From the NCBI GenBank assembly GCA_944386975.1, contig CALXDC010000004.1, positions 1 to 64,000 of the forward strand: a stretch of 64,000 nt of DNA, read 5' to 3'. The notes under the pieces are model-generated. The model was not told the origin of the DNA. It ran no database searches and was given only the letters and a program-made list of their open reading frames with translations. Source of the DNA: an uncultured Oscillospiraceae bacterium (GTDB lineage Bacteria; Bacillota; Clostridia; Oscillospirales; Oscillospiraceae). Shown piece after piece: positions 9,925 through 18,560 of the stretch. Position 1 is the first letter of the stretch; every line of letters begins with the position of its first letter. The position numbers were made by a program, and so were the translations under genes.

Positions 9925-10377
9925 TCAGTCCGGCAGCTCCGTCCACGTGAGGCGGTAGCGGCCGCCCTCCGCCTCCAGACAGCAGAAGGACGCGGGCCTT
10001 CCGTACCGGCGGGGGCCGCAGCTGCCGGGGTTCAGCCACAAAGCCCCGTCCCGGCTCTCGGCACAGGGAGCGTGGGTGTGGCCGAAGAGCACCACGTCGG
10101 TATTCGCCGGGCGGCAGGGCAGGCGGCTTTTGTCGTGGATCAGAAAGAACCGCACGCCTTCGATCTCCACGCGCAGGGTGTCCGGCAGGTCGTTGAACCA
10201 GTAGGCGTCGCAGTTGCCCCGGACGGCATAGAAGTTGTCAAACCGGTCCAGGGCCTCCCAGGTTTCCCGGTTGTCCAGATCTCCGGCGTGAAGGATTGCG
10301 TCGGCCCTCTGAAGCTCCTCCAGCACCTGGGGCCGGAGAAGGCCGTGGGTATCGGACAAAATCACGATCCGCTTCAC
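9925..10377 (-). CDS. YfcE/MJ0936-family metallophosphoesterase
   Basis: 150 aa, GTG start. The calcineurin-like signature is complete: LSDTHG at the N-terminus, HAGDLDN, VRGNCD, LIHD and FGHTHAP, which hold the two-metal centre. Small members of this family are broad phosphodiesterases (YfcE/YsnB group). GTG 10377 overlaps the TGA of the upstream MATE gene as GTGA, so it is translationally coupled; a longer frame through the MATE gene is a shadow. The natural substrate cannot be told from sequence. Confidence 0.85.
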   Translation of the reverse strand: MKRIVILSDTHGLLRPQVLEELQRADAILHAGDLDNRETWEALDRFDNFYAVRGNCDAYWFNDLPDTLRVEIEGVRFFLIHDKSRLPCRPANTDVVLFGHTHAPCAESRDGALWLNPGSCGPRRYGRPASFCCLEAEGGRYRLTWTELPD

Positions 10378-11744
10378 AGCCGTTCCCCCCTTCCGAGGGC
10401 CGCTCCGGGACCCCGCTTGATGTACCAGAGGTAGAACACCAGATTCACCAGAATGCCGAAGACGGTGGCGCTGGGGGCGGCCAGACCGATCATGGTGAGA
10501 CTGGCATCGGGCTGGATACTCATGAGGTAGGACATGGGCAGACGCACCAGGAAGGTCTGAGCCAGACCCTGGATCATGACGAAGAGGGTCTGGCTGTGGC
10601 CGTTGAAGTAGCCCATGAAGCTGAAGAGAATGCAGGTGACCACCGCCTCCGGTGCGAAGCCCTTCAGGTACTCCGCCGAGCGGAGAATCACCGCCGGGTC
10701 GTCGGCAAAAATGGCGGAGGGCAGATCTCCCTGGAAGTAGGAGAGACCGCCGATGACCACGCCCACAGCGCAGCCCATGGCCATACCCAGAAACAGGGCC
10801 TTCCGGGTCCGGTCCTCCCGGCCCGCTCCCACGTTCTGGGCCACAAAGGCGGACATGGATTGCATAAGGGCGCTGGGTACCAGCATGACAAAGCTGACAA
10901 TTTTGTTGGCCACACCGTAGCCGGAGGAGGCCTCCAGGCCCAGACGGTTGATGAAGGCGCAGAGGGCCAGGAAGGAGAGATTGGTCAGAATCTCCTGGAG
11001 GGCAATGGGGGCCCCCACTCCCACGAAGCGGCGGATCTCCCGATTGAAGCGGACATCCCGCCGGGTCATGGTGAAGGGCAGCTTCTGGCGGCGGATGATG
11101 GCGAGAGACAGTACCACGCTGACCGCCTGGGCCATGACGGTGGCCAGGGCCGCTCCGGCCACGTTCATGTGGAGCACCGCCACGAAAAACAGATCCCCTA
11201 CAATGTTGACGGCGCAGGCAATGGCCACAAAGAGGAGGGGCAGCTTGGAGTTGCCCAGTCCCCGGAAGATACTGCTGATGACGTTGTAGGCCACAATGAA
11301 GACGATGCCGCCGCCGCAGATGCGGACGTAGGTGGCCGTGAGGTCCACCGCCTCCGCCGGGGCCTGCATCAAAAGGGCCAGAGGCCGGGCAAAAACCACC
11401 AGGGCCGCCGCCAGCACCACCGAGACCACGGCGAAGAAGCAGACGGCCCCGCCGATGACCTTCCCCACCCGGCCCGGGGTCCCCCGGCCCAGGTACCGGC
11501 CGATAAGGACGGTGATGCCCATGGAGAGGCCGGTGACCGTAAAGGTGACCAGATTGACGATATTGCTGCCGGTGGACACGCCGGAGATACCGGCGGTGGT
11601 GCCGAATTTCCCCACCACCCAGATGTCCACCGCGCCGTACATGGCCTGGAGGATCAGGGCTCCCAGCACGGGAACCATGAAGCGCAGAAGCTTTTGCAGA
11701 ATGCTGCCCTGGGTAAAGTCGCTGGTTCTTCTTGTCTGTTCCAT
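10374..11744 (-). CDS. MATE-family multidrug/sodium efflux transporter
   Basis: 456 aa with about 12 hydrophobic segments and internal twofold similarity. TQGSILQKLLRFMVPVLGALILQ is the typical MATE N-terminus; VDIWVVGKFG, GLGNSKLPL and PDASLTMIGLAAP lie in conserved family positions. It probably exports cationic compounds using a sodium or proton gradient. AGAGGA lies about 9 bases before the ATG, and a good promoter is at 11786-11813. The metallophosphoesterase follows with overlap. Confidence 0.9.
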   Translation of the reverse strand: MEQTRRTSDFTQGSILQKLLRFMVPVLGALILQAMYGAVDIWVVGKFGTTAGISGVSTGSNIVNLVTFTVTGLSMGITVLIGRYLGRGTPGRVGKVIGGAVCFFAVVSVVLAAALVVFARPLALLMQAPAEAVDLTATYVRICGGGIVFIVAYNVISSIFRGLGNSKLPLLFVAIACAVNIVGDLFFVAVLHMNVAGAALATVMAQAVSVVLSLAIIRRQKLPFTMTRRDVRFNREIRRFVGVGAPIALQEILTNLSFLALCAFINRLGLEASSGYGVANKIVSFVMLVPSALMQSMSAFVAQNVGAGREDRTRKALFLGMAMGCAVGVVIGGLSYFQGDLPSAIFADDPAVILRSAEYLKGFAPEAVVTCILFSFMGYFNGHSQTLFVMIQGLAQTFLVRLPMSYLMSIQPDASLTMIGLAAPSATVFGILVNLVFYLWYIKRGPGAALGRGERL

Positions 11745-11785
11745 ACTGGTCGGTCCTCTTTCTCTGGGGTACGGAATATATGGCC

Positions 11786-11813
11786 ATTATACTATAGATT
11801 GTCCCGGCCGCAA
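11786..11813 (-). promoter_or_regulatory. Sigma-A promoter of the MATE gene
   Basis: On the minus strand TTGCGG (11808-11813), a 16-bp spacer, TATAAT (11786-11791). Confidence 0.7.
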
Positions 11814-11847
11814 AGGAGTTTTTGTTCCTCCCACGGAGGACAGAACA

Positions 11848-11881
11848 TCCCCGCCGCAGAGAGTCGGCTCCGCGGCGGGGA
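11848..11881 (-). terminator. GC-rich hairpin after galT (probable terminator)
   Basis: TCCCCGCCGC and GCGGCGGGGA form a 10-bp stem just past the galT stop. The following minus-strand sequence TGTTCTG is only weakly U-rich, so termination may be partial. Confidence 0.55.
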
Positions 11882-11889
11882 CGTTGACG

Positions 11890-13365
11890 TCACAGGCTGT
11901 CGGTAAACCGGCGGAAGGCCGCCCGGCCCTCGTCGGTGCATTTGAATACCCCGGCGTGCTCCAGTCCGGCGGCAAAGGTTCTGCCCACCTCCGAGAGGAG
12001 AAGCTGGTGGACGTTTTCCGCCGTGAAGACGTGCTTTTGCCGCAGGTCCTCCGCCCAGAGTGCGTGGGGGGCCGTCAGGGGAGAGGCCGTCAGATCGCCG
12101 CCGGAGACCAGCAGCTCCTCCACCGCCCGGAGCTCTTCCTTCAGCCGGGGAGGCAGGATGGCCAGACCCATCACCTCGATGAGACCGATGGTCTCCCGCT
12201 TGATGTGGTGGATCTCCTCATGGGGGTGGAACAGCCCCGGAGGGTGCTCCGCCGTGGTGCGGTTGTTGCGGAGGGTGAGGTCCAGCTCGTAATCCGTTCC
12301 CCGCCGCCGGGCAATGGGGGTGATGGTGTTGTGGGGCTCCCCCTCCGACTGGGCCAGAATTTCCGCCGAGGGGTCGCTATAGCCCCGCCAGGCCGCCAGG
12401 ATGTGGTCCGCCAGCCGGGCTACCGCCTCCCGGTCCGCCCCCCGCAGCCGGAGTACCGACAGAGGCCACCGGAGCACCGCCGCCGTCACGCCCTCGAATC
12501 CCGGCACCGTGAAGGTCCGCTCCTCCGCGGCCCGCTCCATGGGGAAGACGTAGCAGCCCCCCTGGAAGTGGTCGTGGGTCTGGATAGAGCCGCCCACGAT
12601 GGGCAGGTCGCTGTTGCTGCCCATGAAGTAGTGGGGAAACTGAGTGACGAAGTCCAGCAGCCGCCGGAAGGTGGTTGGGGTGATGGTCATGGGCCGGTGG
12701 GCGTCGCTGAGGAGGATGCAGTGCTCGTTGAAATAGACGTAGGGGGAGTACTGGAAGTACCACCGCTCCCCGGCCACGGTGAGGGGGATGATCCGGTGGT
12801 TCTGCCGGGCGGGGTGGCCCGGCCGTCCGGCGTAGCCCTCGTTCTCCACGCACAGGGCGCAGAGGGGGTAGGCGGTATTCTTGGCGTGGCGGAGGGCCGC
12901 CATGGCCTTGGGATCCTTCTCCGGCTTGGAGAGGTTGATGGACATATCAAGGGTGCCGTAGTCCGTCTCCACCGTCCAGCGGACGTCCTTCGCCACCCGG
13001 CGGCGGCGGATGTAGTTGGTGTCGCCGCTGAAGGCGTAGAACCAGTCGGTAGCGGCCTTGGGGCTCTCGCCATAGAGCCGGGCAAAGGTTTCACGGACCG
13101 CGGCGGGCCGGGGGGTCAGCACCCCCATGAGGGCGGTGTCAAACCGGTCCCGGCTGTCGATATCGTCTCCGCAGACGCCCCTTTTTACCGCGTCGGCGGT
13201 CAGAATGTCCAGCATCTCCTCCAGAGGCAGGGGAGGCTCCGCCGGGGCGGGACCCTCACCGCCCTCCAGGCCCATCACCGAAAGAAGACCGTTGTAGGCC
13301 CAGATTGCGTCCGCCTCTTCTATCAGCCCCTGTCGGACGCCGTAGGACACCAGTTGTCTCAGCAT
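11890..13365 (-). CDS. galT: UDP-glucose-hexose-1-phosphate uridylyltransferase (type 2 GalT)
   Basis: 491 aa, the length of the Firmicutes GalT class 2 family. Leloir pathway: exchanges uridylyl between UDP-glucose and galactose-1-phosphate. Visible family features are DWFYAFSGDTNYIRR near residue 107, SINLSKPEKDPK, CALCVENEGYAGR, and the histidine-bearing active-site segment GSIQTHDHFQGG near residue 262. It follows galK by 15 bp and is clearly in the same transcript. galE is not in the window. Confidence 0.95.
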   Translation of the reverse strand: MLRQLVSYGVRQGLIEEADAIWAYNGLLSVMGLEGGEGPAPAEPPLPLEEMLDILTADAVKRGVCGDDIDSRDRFDTALMGVLTPRPAAVRETFARLYGESPKAATDWFYAFSGDTNYIRRRRVAKDVRWTVETDYGTLDMSINLSKPEKDPKAMAALRHAKNTAYPLCALCVENEGYAGRPGHPARQNHRIIPLTVAGERWYFQYSPYVYFNEHCILLSDAHRPMTITPTTFRRLLDFVTQFPHYFMGSNSDLPIVGGSIQTHDHFQGGCYVFPMERAAEERTFTVPGFEGVTAAVLRWPLSVLRLRGADREAVARLADHILAAWRGYSDPSAEILAQSEGEPHNTITPIARRRGTDYELDLTLRNNRTTAEHPPGLFHPHEEIHHIKRETIGLIEVMGLAILPPRLKEELRAVEELLVSGGDLTASPLTAPHALWAEDLRQKHVFTAENVHQLLLSEVGRTFAAGLEHAGVFKCTDEGRAAFRRFTDSL

Positions 13366-13380
13366 GTGCGTTTCCTCCTC

Positions 13381-14667
13381 TCAGAAAATCAGCGGACAGG
13401 TTCCGGCGCTGCGGAAGGACAGCACATGACAGCTGCCCGGGCCGGACACCGCCTCCATGCCGGTGATAAAGTCCTCCAGCATGGTCAGAGGCACGAAAGC
13501 CTGGATGGTACCGGCGAAGCCGCCGCCGTGGACTCGGAAGGCCCCGCGGCCGTCCAGCAGGTGGTCCGCCATGGCCAGCAGTACCCCCAGTCCCTGGTTT
13601 TTGGGGTCGCGGTAGGTGGAAATATTTTGCAGGTACATCCAGGAGGACCGGCCCGACCGGTTCACCCGGCGGAGAAATTCCTCCATGTCCCCCCGGCCCA
13701 CCGCCTCCAGCTCCGCCTCCACCGAGGCGTCGTCACTATAGAAGTGGATGGCCCGCAGCACCGCCCGGTCTCCGCAGGTCTCCCGGACGGAGGCAATGTT
13801 GGCGAAGAAGGCCGCCGGATTTACCTCCGAGAGAAGCTTGCGGCCAAAGCAGGCGGCCACCGCCCCCATCTCCTGGGGGATGGCGGCGTACTCCGTATGG
13901 AGTCCCGCGTGGCTGACGCCGCTGTCCACAATGCAAAGGGCGTAGCCCGCCGCCATAAGATCAAAGTCCACCCGGCGGACCCGGGGCTGGTTGCGGTCCG
14001 GGAAGTCAATGGCGATGACGCCGCCGGTGGCGCAGGCCACAGGGTCCATGAGGCCGCTGGGCTTGCCGAAGTAGGCGTTCTCTGCGTACTGGGCCACCTG
14101 GGCCAGCTCCATGGGGGTGAGGGCGTCGCCGCAGAAGAGGTGGTTGATGATGGTGGCCGTCAGCACCTCGAAGGTGGCGGAGGAGCTGAGGCCGCTGCCC
14201 CGGAGAACCCGGGTGGTGGTGTAGGCGTCAAAGCCTCCCACCGTATACCCCATCTCGGTGATTTTGGCAGCGATGCCCCGGACCAGAGAAGGGGAGTGGC
14301 CCAGCTCCCCGGCCACCGGGGCCAGGTTTTCCAGGTCCATCTGACAGAGCTTGTGGCCCTCGGACTGGATGCGGATGCGGTTGTCCCCAGTGGGGGTGAC
14401 GCAGGCGATGGTATCCAGATCCACGCTGGCGGCCAGACCGCGGCCCTGCTGGTGGTCGGTGTGGTTTCCGCCGATCTCCGTGCGGCCGGGGGTGGAAAAA
14501 AGGCACACCGGCGTGTCGCCGTCCGCCCCATAAAAATCACAAAAGCCGCGCAGCAGCGCCATAAGGCGGCCCGCAGCATTGGGCGCGCCGGCGCCGTAGA
14601 CACGGCTCAGCTCCTGATGATACGCTCCCTCCTGAAGTCCTCGCTGGATCTCGCTCAGCTTCTGCAA
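13381..14667 (-). CDS. galK: Galactokinase (GHMP kinase)
   Basis: 428 aa with a TTG start. It phosphorylates galactose at C1. TPGRTEIGGNHTDHQQG is the galactokinase sugar-binding signature (PGRVN.IGEH.DY in others); VLRGSGLSSSATFEV is the GHMP ATP loop; VHGGGFAGTIQAF is the C-terminal motif 3. The start is set at TTG 14667 because AAAAGGAGG lies 9 bases upstream and no in-frame ATG fits the family start. It is first in the galK-galT operon. The 'ENAYFGKPSGLMDP' stretch is typical of clostridial GalK. Confidence 0.94.
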   Translation of the reverse strand: MQKLSEIQRGLQEGAYHQELSRVYGAGAPNAAGRLMALLRGFCDFYGADGDTPVCLFSTPGRTEIGGNHTDHQQGRGLAASVDLDTIACVTPTGDNRIRIQSEGHKLCQMDLENLAPVAGELGHSPSLVRGIAAKITEMGYTVGGFDAYTTTRVLRGSGLSSSATFEVLTATIINHLFCGDALTPMELAQVAQYAENAYFGKPSGLMDPVACATGGVIAIDFPDRNQPRVRRVDFDLMAAGYALCIVDSGVSHAGLHTEYAAIPQEMGAVAACFGRKLLSEVNPAAFFANIASVRETCGDRAVLRAIHFYSDDASVEAELEAVGRGDMEEFLRRVNRSGRSSWMYLQNISTYRDPKNQGLGVLLAMADHLLDGRGAFRVHGGGFAGTIQAFVPLTMLEDFITGMEAVSGPGSCHVLSFRSAGTCPLIF

Positions 14668-14851
14668 TGGAAGTCGCCTCCTTTTCCGTGGTCCCCCCTG
14701 GGGGGCGGGGCAAGTGGGTGGGACAGAGCTCCCGCAGGGCGGCCCGCAGGAGAAACAGGCCCCCGCCGCTGGGTGGGGGCTCCATGGCCGGTTCCGCCCC
14801 TCCAAGGGAGACGGGGACAGCGGCGCATATGAGATTTTTAAACTTTTTGTT
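14668..14851 (-). other. galK 5' leader, GC-rich, no gene
   Basis: About 180 bases separate the galK promoter from its TTG start. Several G/C-rich self-complementary tracts are present (around 14695-14710 and 14755-14815), but no known riboswitch core was recognised. It could fold over the ribosome site; nothing more can be supported. Confidence 0.4.
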
Positions 14852-14880
14852 AGTATACCATATTTTCCCGGCACCCGCAA
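14852..14880 (-). promoter_or_regulatory. Sigma-A promoter of galKT
   Basis: On the minus strand TTGCGG (14875-14880), a 17-bp spacer, TATACT (14852-14857). It is divergent from the transporter promoter at 14988. Confidence 0.7.
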
Positions 14881-14987
14881 CACGTTTTCCCCCCTCCCAT
14901 CTGCTGTGCAGGGGAAAAAACGTCCCGATTTTTGTGCACATTTCCCGGTTGACCGTGGAAAAATCCGGGGGGTTTTCACTTTCCTTC

Positions 14988-15015
14988 TTGACAAATGAGG
15001 AAAAGCGTATACAAT
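14988..15015 (+). promoter_or_regulatory. Sigma-A promoter of the lysine-riboswitch transporter
   Basis: TTGACA (14988-14993), a 16-bp spacer, TACAAT (15010-15015). It is followed by the lysine riboswitch leader. Confidence 0.75.
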
Positions 15016-15049
15016 GGATGGCAGTATCCGCCAAAGGCGGACAAAAAAG

Positions 15050-15273
15050 AACAGGTTATGATAGAGGCGCGGCTGCCAAGAGTACCCACCGCCCACCCGG
15101 CAGACACCGGGGATGGGGAAAGGGGCTGCCGCCGAAGGACCGTTTGCCTGTCTGGGCGGCGGGGCCTGGGCCGCCGGAGAACATCCGGCGGACTGTCACG
15201 AAAGTGGTGCGCTGTCATGACAGGGGATGCTGTGTGTATTCGGTCATGACGTTGTCATGGCCGGATTTTTTTT
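15050..15273 (+). ncRNA. Lysine riboswitch (L-box) with transcription terminator
   Basis: Conserved L-box elements occur in order: GATAGAGGCGCGG (15060-15072), AAGAGTA (15078-15084), GGGGAAAGGGGCTGCCGCCGAAGG (around 15116-15139), CTGGG segments, and GGACTGTCA (15190-15198). P1 can be drawn between TTATGATAG (15056-15064) and CTGTCATGA (15212-15220). The expression platform is a 12-bp hairpin (15239-15250 with 15254-15265) followed by eight Ts. High lysine should stop transcription. The 8-base palindrome GTCATGAC at 15214-15221 and 15243-15250 gives a natural antiterminator pairing. Confidence 0.9.
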
Positions 15274-15296
15274 GGAATATTGAGGAGGAAAGAGAA

Positions 15297-16946
15297 ATGA
15301 AGCAACCAAACAAGATCGTCATGGGCGTGGCGATCGTGGTGATCGTGGCCCTGGCCATTCTGGTCCCCGTCATGGTCCCCGAGACCTACGCCACCTTCTG
15401 GGCGCTGGTGCCGCCCATCATCGCCATCGGCCTTGCCCTCATCACCAAGGAGGTCTACTCCTCCCTGTTTATCGGCATTGCCGTGGGCGCCGCCTTTGCC
15501 AGCGGCGCGGCCGCCCGTGAGGCGCTGGCTGCCGGCGCTTCCACCGGGGCCGCTGTGGCCACCGCCGCCGCCACCACCGTGGACCACGTCATCAACGACG
15601 GCCTCATCGCCGCCATCTCCGGCACTGCCGGTATCTTCCTGTTTTTGGTGATTCTGGGCGTCATCGTGGCCCTCATGAACAAGTCCGGCGGCTCCGCCGC
15701 CTTCGGCCGGTGGGCCCAGGCTCACATCAAGACCCGTGCCGGCGCGCAGCTGGCCACCTTCGTGCTGGGCGTGCTCATCTTCATCGACGACTACTTCAAC
15801 TGCCTCACCGTGGGCTCCGTCATGCAGCCGGTCACCGACAACCACAAGGTCTCCCGGGCCAAGCTGGCCTACCTCATCGACTCCACCGCCGCCCCCGTGT
15901 GCATGATCGCCCCCATCAGCTCCTGGGCCGCCGCCGTGGCCTCCTACACCGAGGGCACCGGCTACTCCGGTATCCAGCTGTTCATCCGGGCCATCCCCTA
16001 CAACTTCTATTCTCTGCTGACCTTCGTGTTCGTCATTGCCATGGTGGTCATGAACGCCGACTACGGTCCCATGCGTCTCCATGAGCGCAACGCCATTGAG
16101 AAGGGCGACCTCTTCTCCACCGACGAGCGGGTGGACGAGCTGGTGACCGAGAGCAATCCCCGGGGCAAGGTGATCGACCTGGTGCTGCCCATCATCGTGC
16201 TGGTGGTGCTGTCCGTCATCGGTCTCATCTATGTGGGCGGCTTCTTCTCCGGCGCCTCCTTCGTGGACGCCTTCGCAGGCACCGACGCCACTGTGGGCCT
16301 CCCCTGGGGCGCGATCATCGCCCTGATTTTCGTGGTGATCTACCTCATGGGGCGCAAGCTCATCACCTTCAAGGAGGCCATGGAGTGCGTGCCCCAGGGC
16401 TTCATCGCCATGGTGCCCGCCATCACCATTCTGACCATGGCCGCCTCCCTGAAGAACATGTCCAACGACCTTTTAGGCTCCGCCGTGTACGTGGAGGCGC
16501 TGATGAAGAGCAGCGCCGAGGGTCTGGCCAGCTTCCTGCCCGCCGTGATCTTCATTGTGGCCTGCCTGCTGGCCTTCGCCACCGGCACCAGCTGGGGTAC
16601 CTTCGGCATCCTGATCCCCATCGTCACCAGCATCTTTGATCCCACCGATTCCCTGTTGTACGTGGGCATCTCCGCGTGCCTCGCCGGCGCCGTCTGCGGC
16701 GACCACTGCTCCCCCATCAGCGATACCACCATCATGTCCTCCGCCGGCGCCCGGTGCGTCCACGTGCTCCACGTGTCCACCCAGCTGCCCTATGCCATTA
16801 CGGTGGCGGTGGTCAGCTTCCTGTGCTTCATCCTGGCCGGCGTGTTCCACCTCAGCGCTCCCGTCTGCCTGGTCATCGGCGCGGTGCTGATCGTCGGCTT
16901 CCTCTTCCTGATGAAGGGGAAGGATTCCCAGAAGGCCAAGGCCTGA
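15297..16946 (+). CDS. NhaC-family transporter, probable lysine transporter
   Basis: 549 aa with about 12-13 membrane segments. GVIVALMNKSGGSAAFGRWAQ, FIDDYFNCLTVGSVMQPVTD and CGDHCSPISDTTIMSSAGARC are NhaC antiporter family landmarks. The family is annotated as Na+/H+ antiporters, but members preceded by an L-box were proposed to be lysine transporters (named LysW in comparative work on lysine regulons). The riboswitch directly upstream supports that role. Start ATG 15297 follows GAGGAGGAAA; the in-frame extension upstream runs through the riboswitch and is not coding. It is ended by the terminator at 16971-17010. Confidence 0.88.
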   Translation: MKQPNKIVMGVAIVVIVALAILVPVMVPETYATFWALVPPIIAIGLALITKEVYSSLFIGIAVGAAFASGAAAREALAAGASTGAAVATAAATTVDHVINDGLIAAISGTAGIFLFLVILGVIVALMNKSGGSAAFGRWAQAHIKTRAGAQLATFVLGVLIFIDDYFNCLTVGSVMQPVTDNHKVSRAKLAYLIDSTAAPVCMIAPISSWAAAVASYTEGTGYSGIQLFIRAIPYNFYSLLTFVFVIAMVVMNADYGPMRLHERNAIEKGDLFSTDERVDELVTESNPRGKVIDLVLPIIVLVVLSVIGLIYVGGFFSGASFVDAFAGTDATVGLPWGAIIALIFVVIYLMGRKLITFKEAMECVPQGFIAMVPAITILTMAASLKNMSNDLLGSAVYVEALMKSSAEGLASFLPAVIFIVACLLAFATGTSWGTFGILIPIVTSIFDPTDSLLYVGISACLAGAVCGDHCSPISDTTIMSSAGARCVHVLHVSTQLPYAITVAVVSFLCFILAGVFHLSAPVCLVIGAVLIVGFLFLMKGKDSQKAKA

Positions 16947-16970
16947 GTCACCCCTCTCTGACAGAGCGGC

Positions 16971-17010
16971 AGAGCCGCCCACGCGCGCAGCGCGTGGGCG
17001 GCTCTTTTTT
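16971..17010 (+). terminator. Intrinsic terminator after the lysine transporter
   Basis: AGAGCCGCCCACGCG and its complement form a 15-bp stem with a CGCAG loop, then TTTTTT. Confidence 0.95.
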
Positions 17011-17024
17011 CTTGCTTTGCAGTT

Positions 17025-18560
17025 TCAAGGCTCCGCAATCTGGCGGACGGTGTCGATGATGGTATTGTCCCGGTACAGGACGACCCCCACCACCCGGTCG
17101 GTGTACCGGATGGGATCGGGCCTGCCCACCAGGGTTTCCGCCTTTTCCTTCAGACGCTGAATGGTGCCCACGGGAATGCCCGCTGCCCGCAGCCGCTCCG
17201 CCAGCTCCGGCCGCCTCGGGTTCACCGCCACCCCCTGGTCCGTGACCACCACGTCCACCACCGCCCCGGGGGTCACCACCGTGTTCACCCGGTCGATGAT
17301 GGAGGGGATGCGGCCTCGGGTGAGGGGAGCCACCACCACGGAGAGGCTGGCCCCGGCGGCGGCGTCGGGGTGGCCGCCGATGGCCCCCCGGATCACCCCG
17401 TCGGACCCGGTGAGGACGTTGACGTTGAAGTCGGTGTCGATCTCCAGGGCGGAGAGGACCACGAAGTCCAGCTGGTCCACCGCCGCCGCCGAGAGGAAGC
17501 TGGCGTAGTAGGTGGCTCCGATCTGGTGGTGGAAGCGGTTGTTCTTGAGGCTCAATGCCGCGTCTAAGTCAAAGCTTTGGACGTCCAGGATGCGGTCGAT
17601 GAGGCCCTCCTCATGCATGGCGGTGATCTGGCCGGTGATGCCCCCCAGGGCGAAGCGGCAGCGGATGTCCTTCTCCAGCATCCTCTCCCGGATGAACCGG
17701 GCGGTGGCCAGGGAGGCCCCGCCGGAGCCCATCTGCATGGAGAAGCCGTCGTAGAGGTACCCCGCCGCGTCGATGACTCGGGCGGCGGTCTGGGCGATGA
17801 GCAGCTCCTTGGGGTTCTTGGTGTACCGGGTGGCCCCGGACATGATGCCCTTGGGGTCCCCAATGTCGTCCATGGGAACGATGTAGTCCACGTCGTACTC
17901 CGGAATGGCCCAGGGGGCGTTGGGGTAGCGGACCAGGTGGTTGGTGAGGATCACCACCTGCCGGGCGTACTTGGCGTCGGTGCGGGCGTAGCCCATGGAG
18001 CCGCAGGCCAGGAGGCTGTCGTCCCGGCTATAGCCGTTGGCGTTGCCGTAGGGGTCGCAGCTGGGAGCTCCTAAGAAGGCCACGTCGATGGGCAGCTCCC
18101 CGCTGCGGATGGCGGCGGCCCGGCCGCCGTGGCTGCGGAAGACCACCGGGCAGTCCATAAGGCCTCGGCTCACCGCCTCCGCCAGCTCGCCGCGAAGGCC
18201 GGAGGTTTCGATGTGGGTGATGACCCCGTTTTGGATGTGGTCGATGAGGGGGGCGTGGACCGCCGCCAGGGAGCTGGCGGCCAGGGTCAGATCCCGGAAA
18301 CCCATGCGGGCCAGAGTGTCCAGCACCTGGTTCACCACATGGTCCCCGTTTCGGAAGTGGTGGTGGAAGGAGATGGTCATGCCGCTCTGGAGCCCCGTGC
18401 GGCGGATGGCCTCCTCCAGACTCTCCACCACCTTGTTCTGCCGCCAGGACCGGTCCTGGAAGGTGGCGGTGCGCTTCTCCGGCACTCCGGCGAAGGGGCC
18501 CCGGTGGCAGATCTCCCCGATGTGGGGGATCCTCTCAATGGCGTTTTTGTCCATGGTCAT
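17025..18560 (-). CDS. citF: Citrate lyase alpha subunit (citrate CoA-transferase)
   Basis: 511 aa, the usual CitF length. In the CitDEF complex it moves the acyl-carrier group from acetyl to citryl. MTISFHHHFRNGDHVVN, LGAPSCDPYGNANG, MDDIGDPKGIMSGATR and GGHPDAAAGASLSVVVAPL are family signatures. The start overlaps the citE stop as ATGA; the in-frame MDKN six bases later is an alternative start. Genes for activation (citC) or prosthetic-group synthesis (citG/citX) are not in the window and would have to be elsewhere for an active enzyme. Confidence 0.95.
   Translation of the reverse strand: MTMDKNAIERIPHIGEICHRGPFAGVPEKRTATFQDRSWRQNKVVESLEEAIRRTGLQSGMTISFHHHFRNGDHVVNQVLDTLARMGFRDLTLAASSLAAVHAPLIDHIQNGVITHIETSGLRGELAEAVSRGLMDCPVVFRSHGGRAAAIRSGELPIDVAFLGAPSCDPYGNANGYSRDDSLLACGSMGYARTDAKYARQVVILTNHLVRYPNAPWAIPEYDVDYIVPMDDIGDPKGIMSGATRYTKNPKELLIAQTAARVIDAAGYLYDGFSMQMGSGGASLATARFIRERMLEKDIRCRFALGGITGQITAMHEEGLIDRILDVQSFDLDAALSLKNNRFHHQIGATYYASFLSAAAVDQLDFVVLSALEIDTDFNVNVLTGSDGVIRGAIGGHPDAAAGASLSVVVAPLTRGRIPSIIDRVNTVVTPGAVVDVVVTDQGVAVNPRRPELAERLRAAGIPVGTIQRLKEKAETLVGRPDPIRYTDRVVGVVLYRDNTIIDTVRQIAEP

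Noticed and set aside
9766..9925. T-box or other riboswitch upstream of metG
   Set aside because: The promoter lies about 55 bases from the start, too short for a T-box, and no AGGTGGTACC-like core is present.
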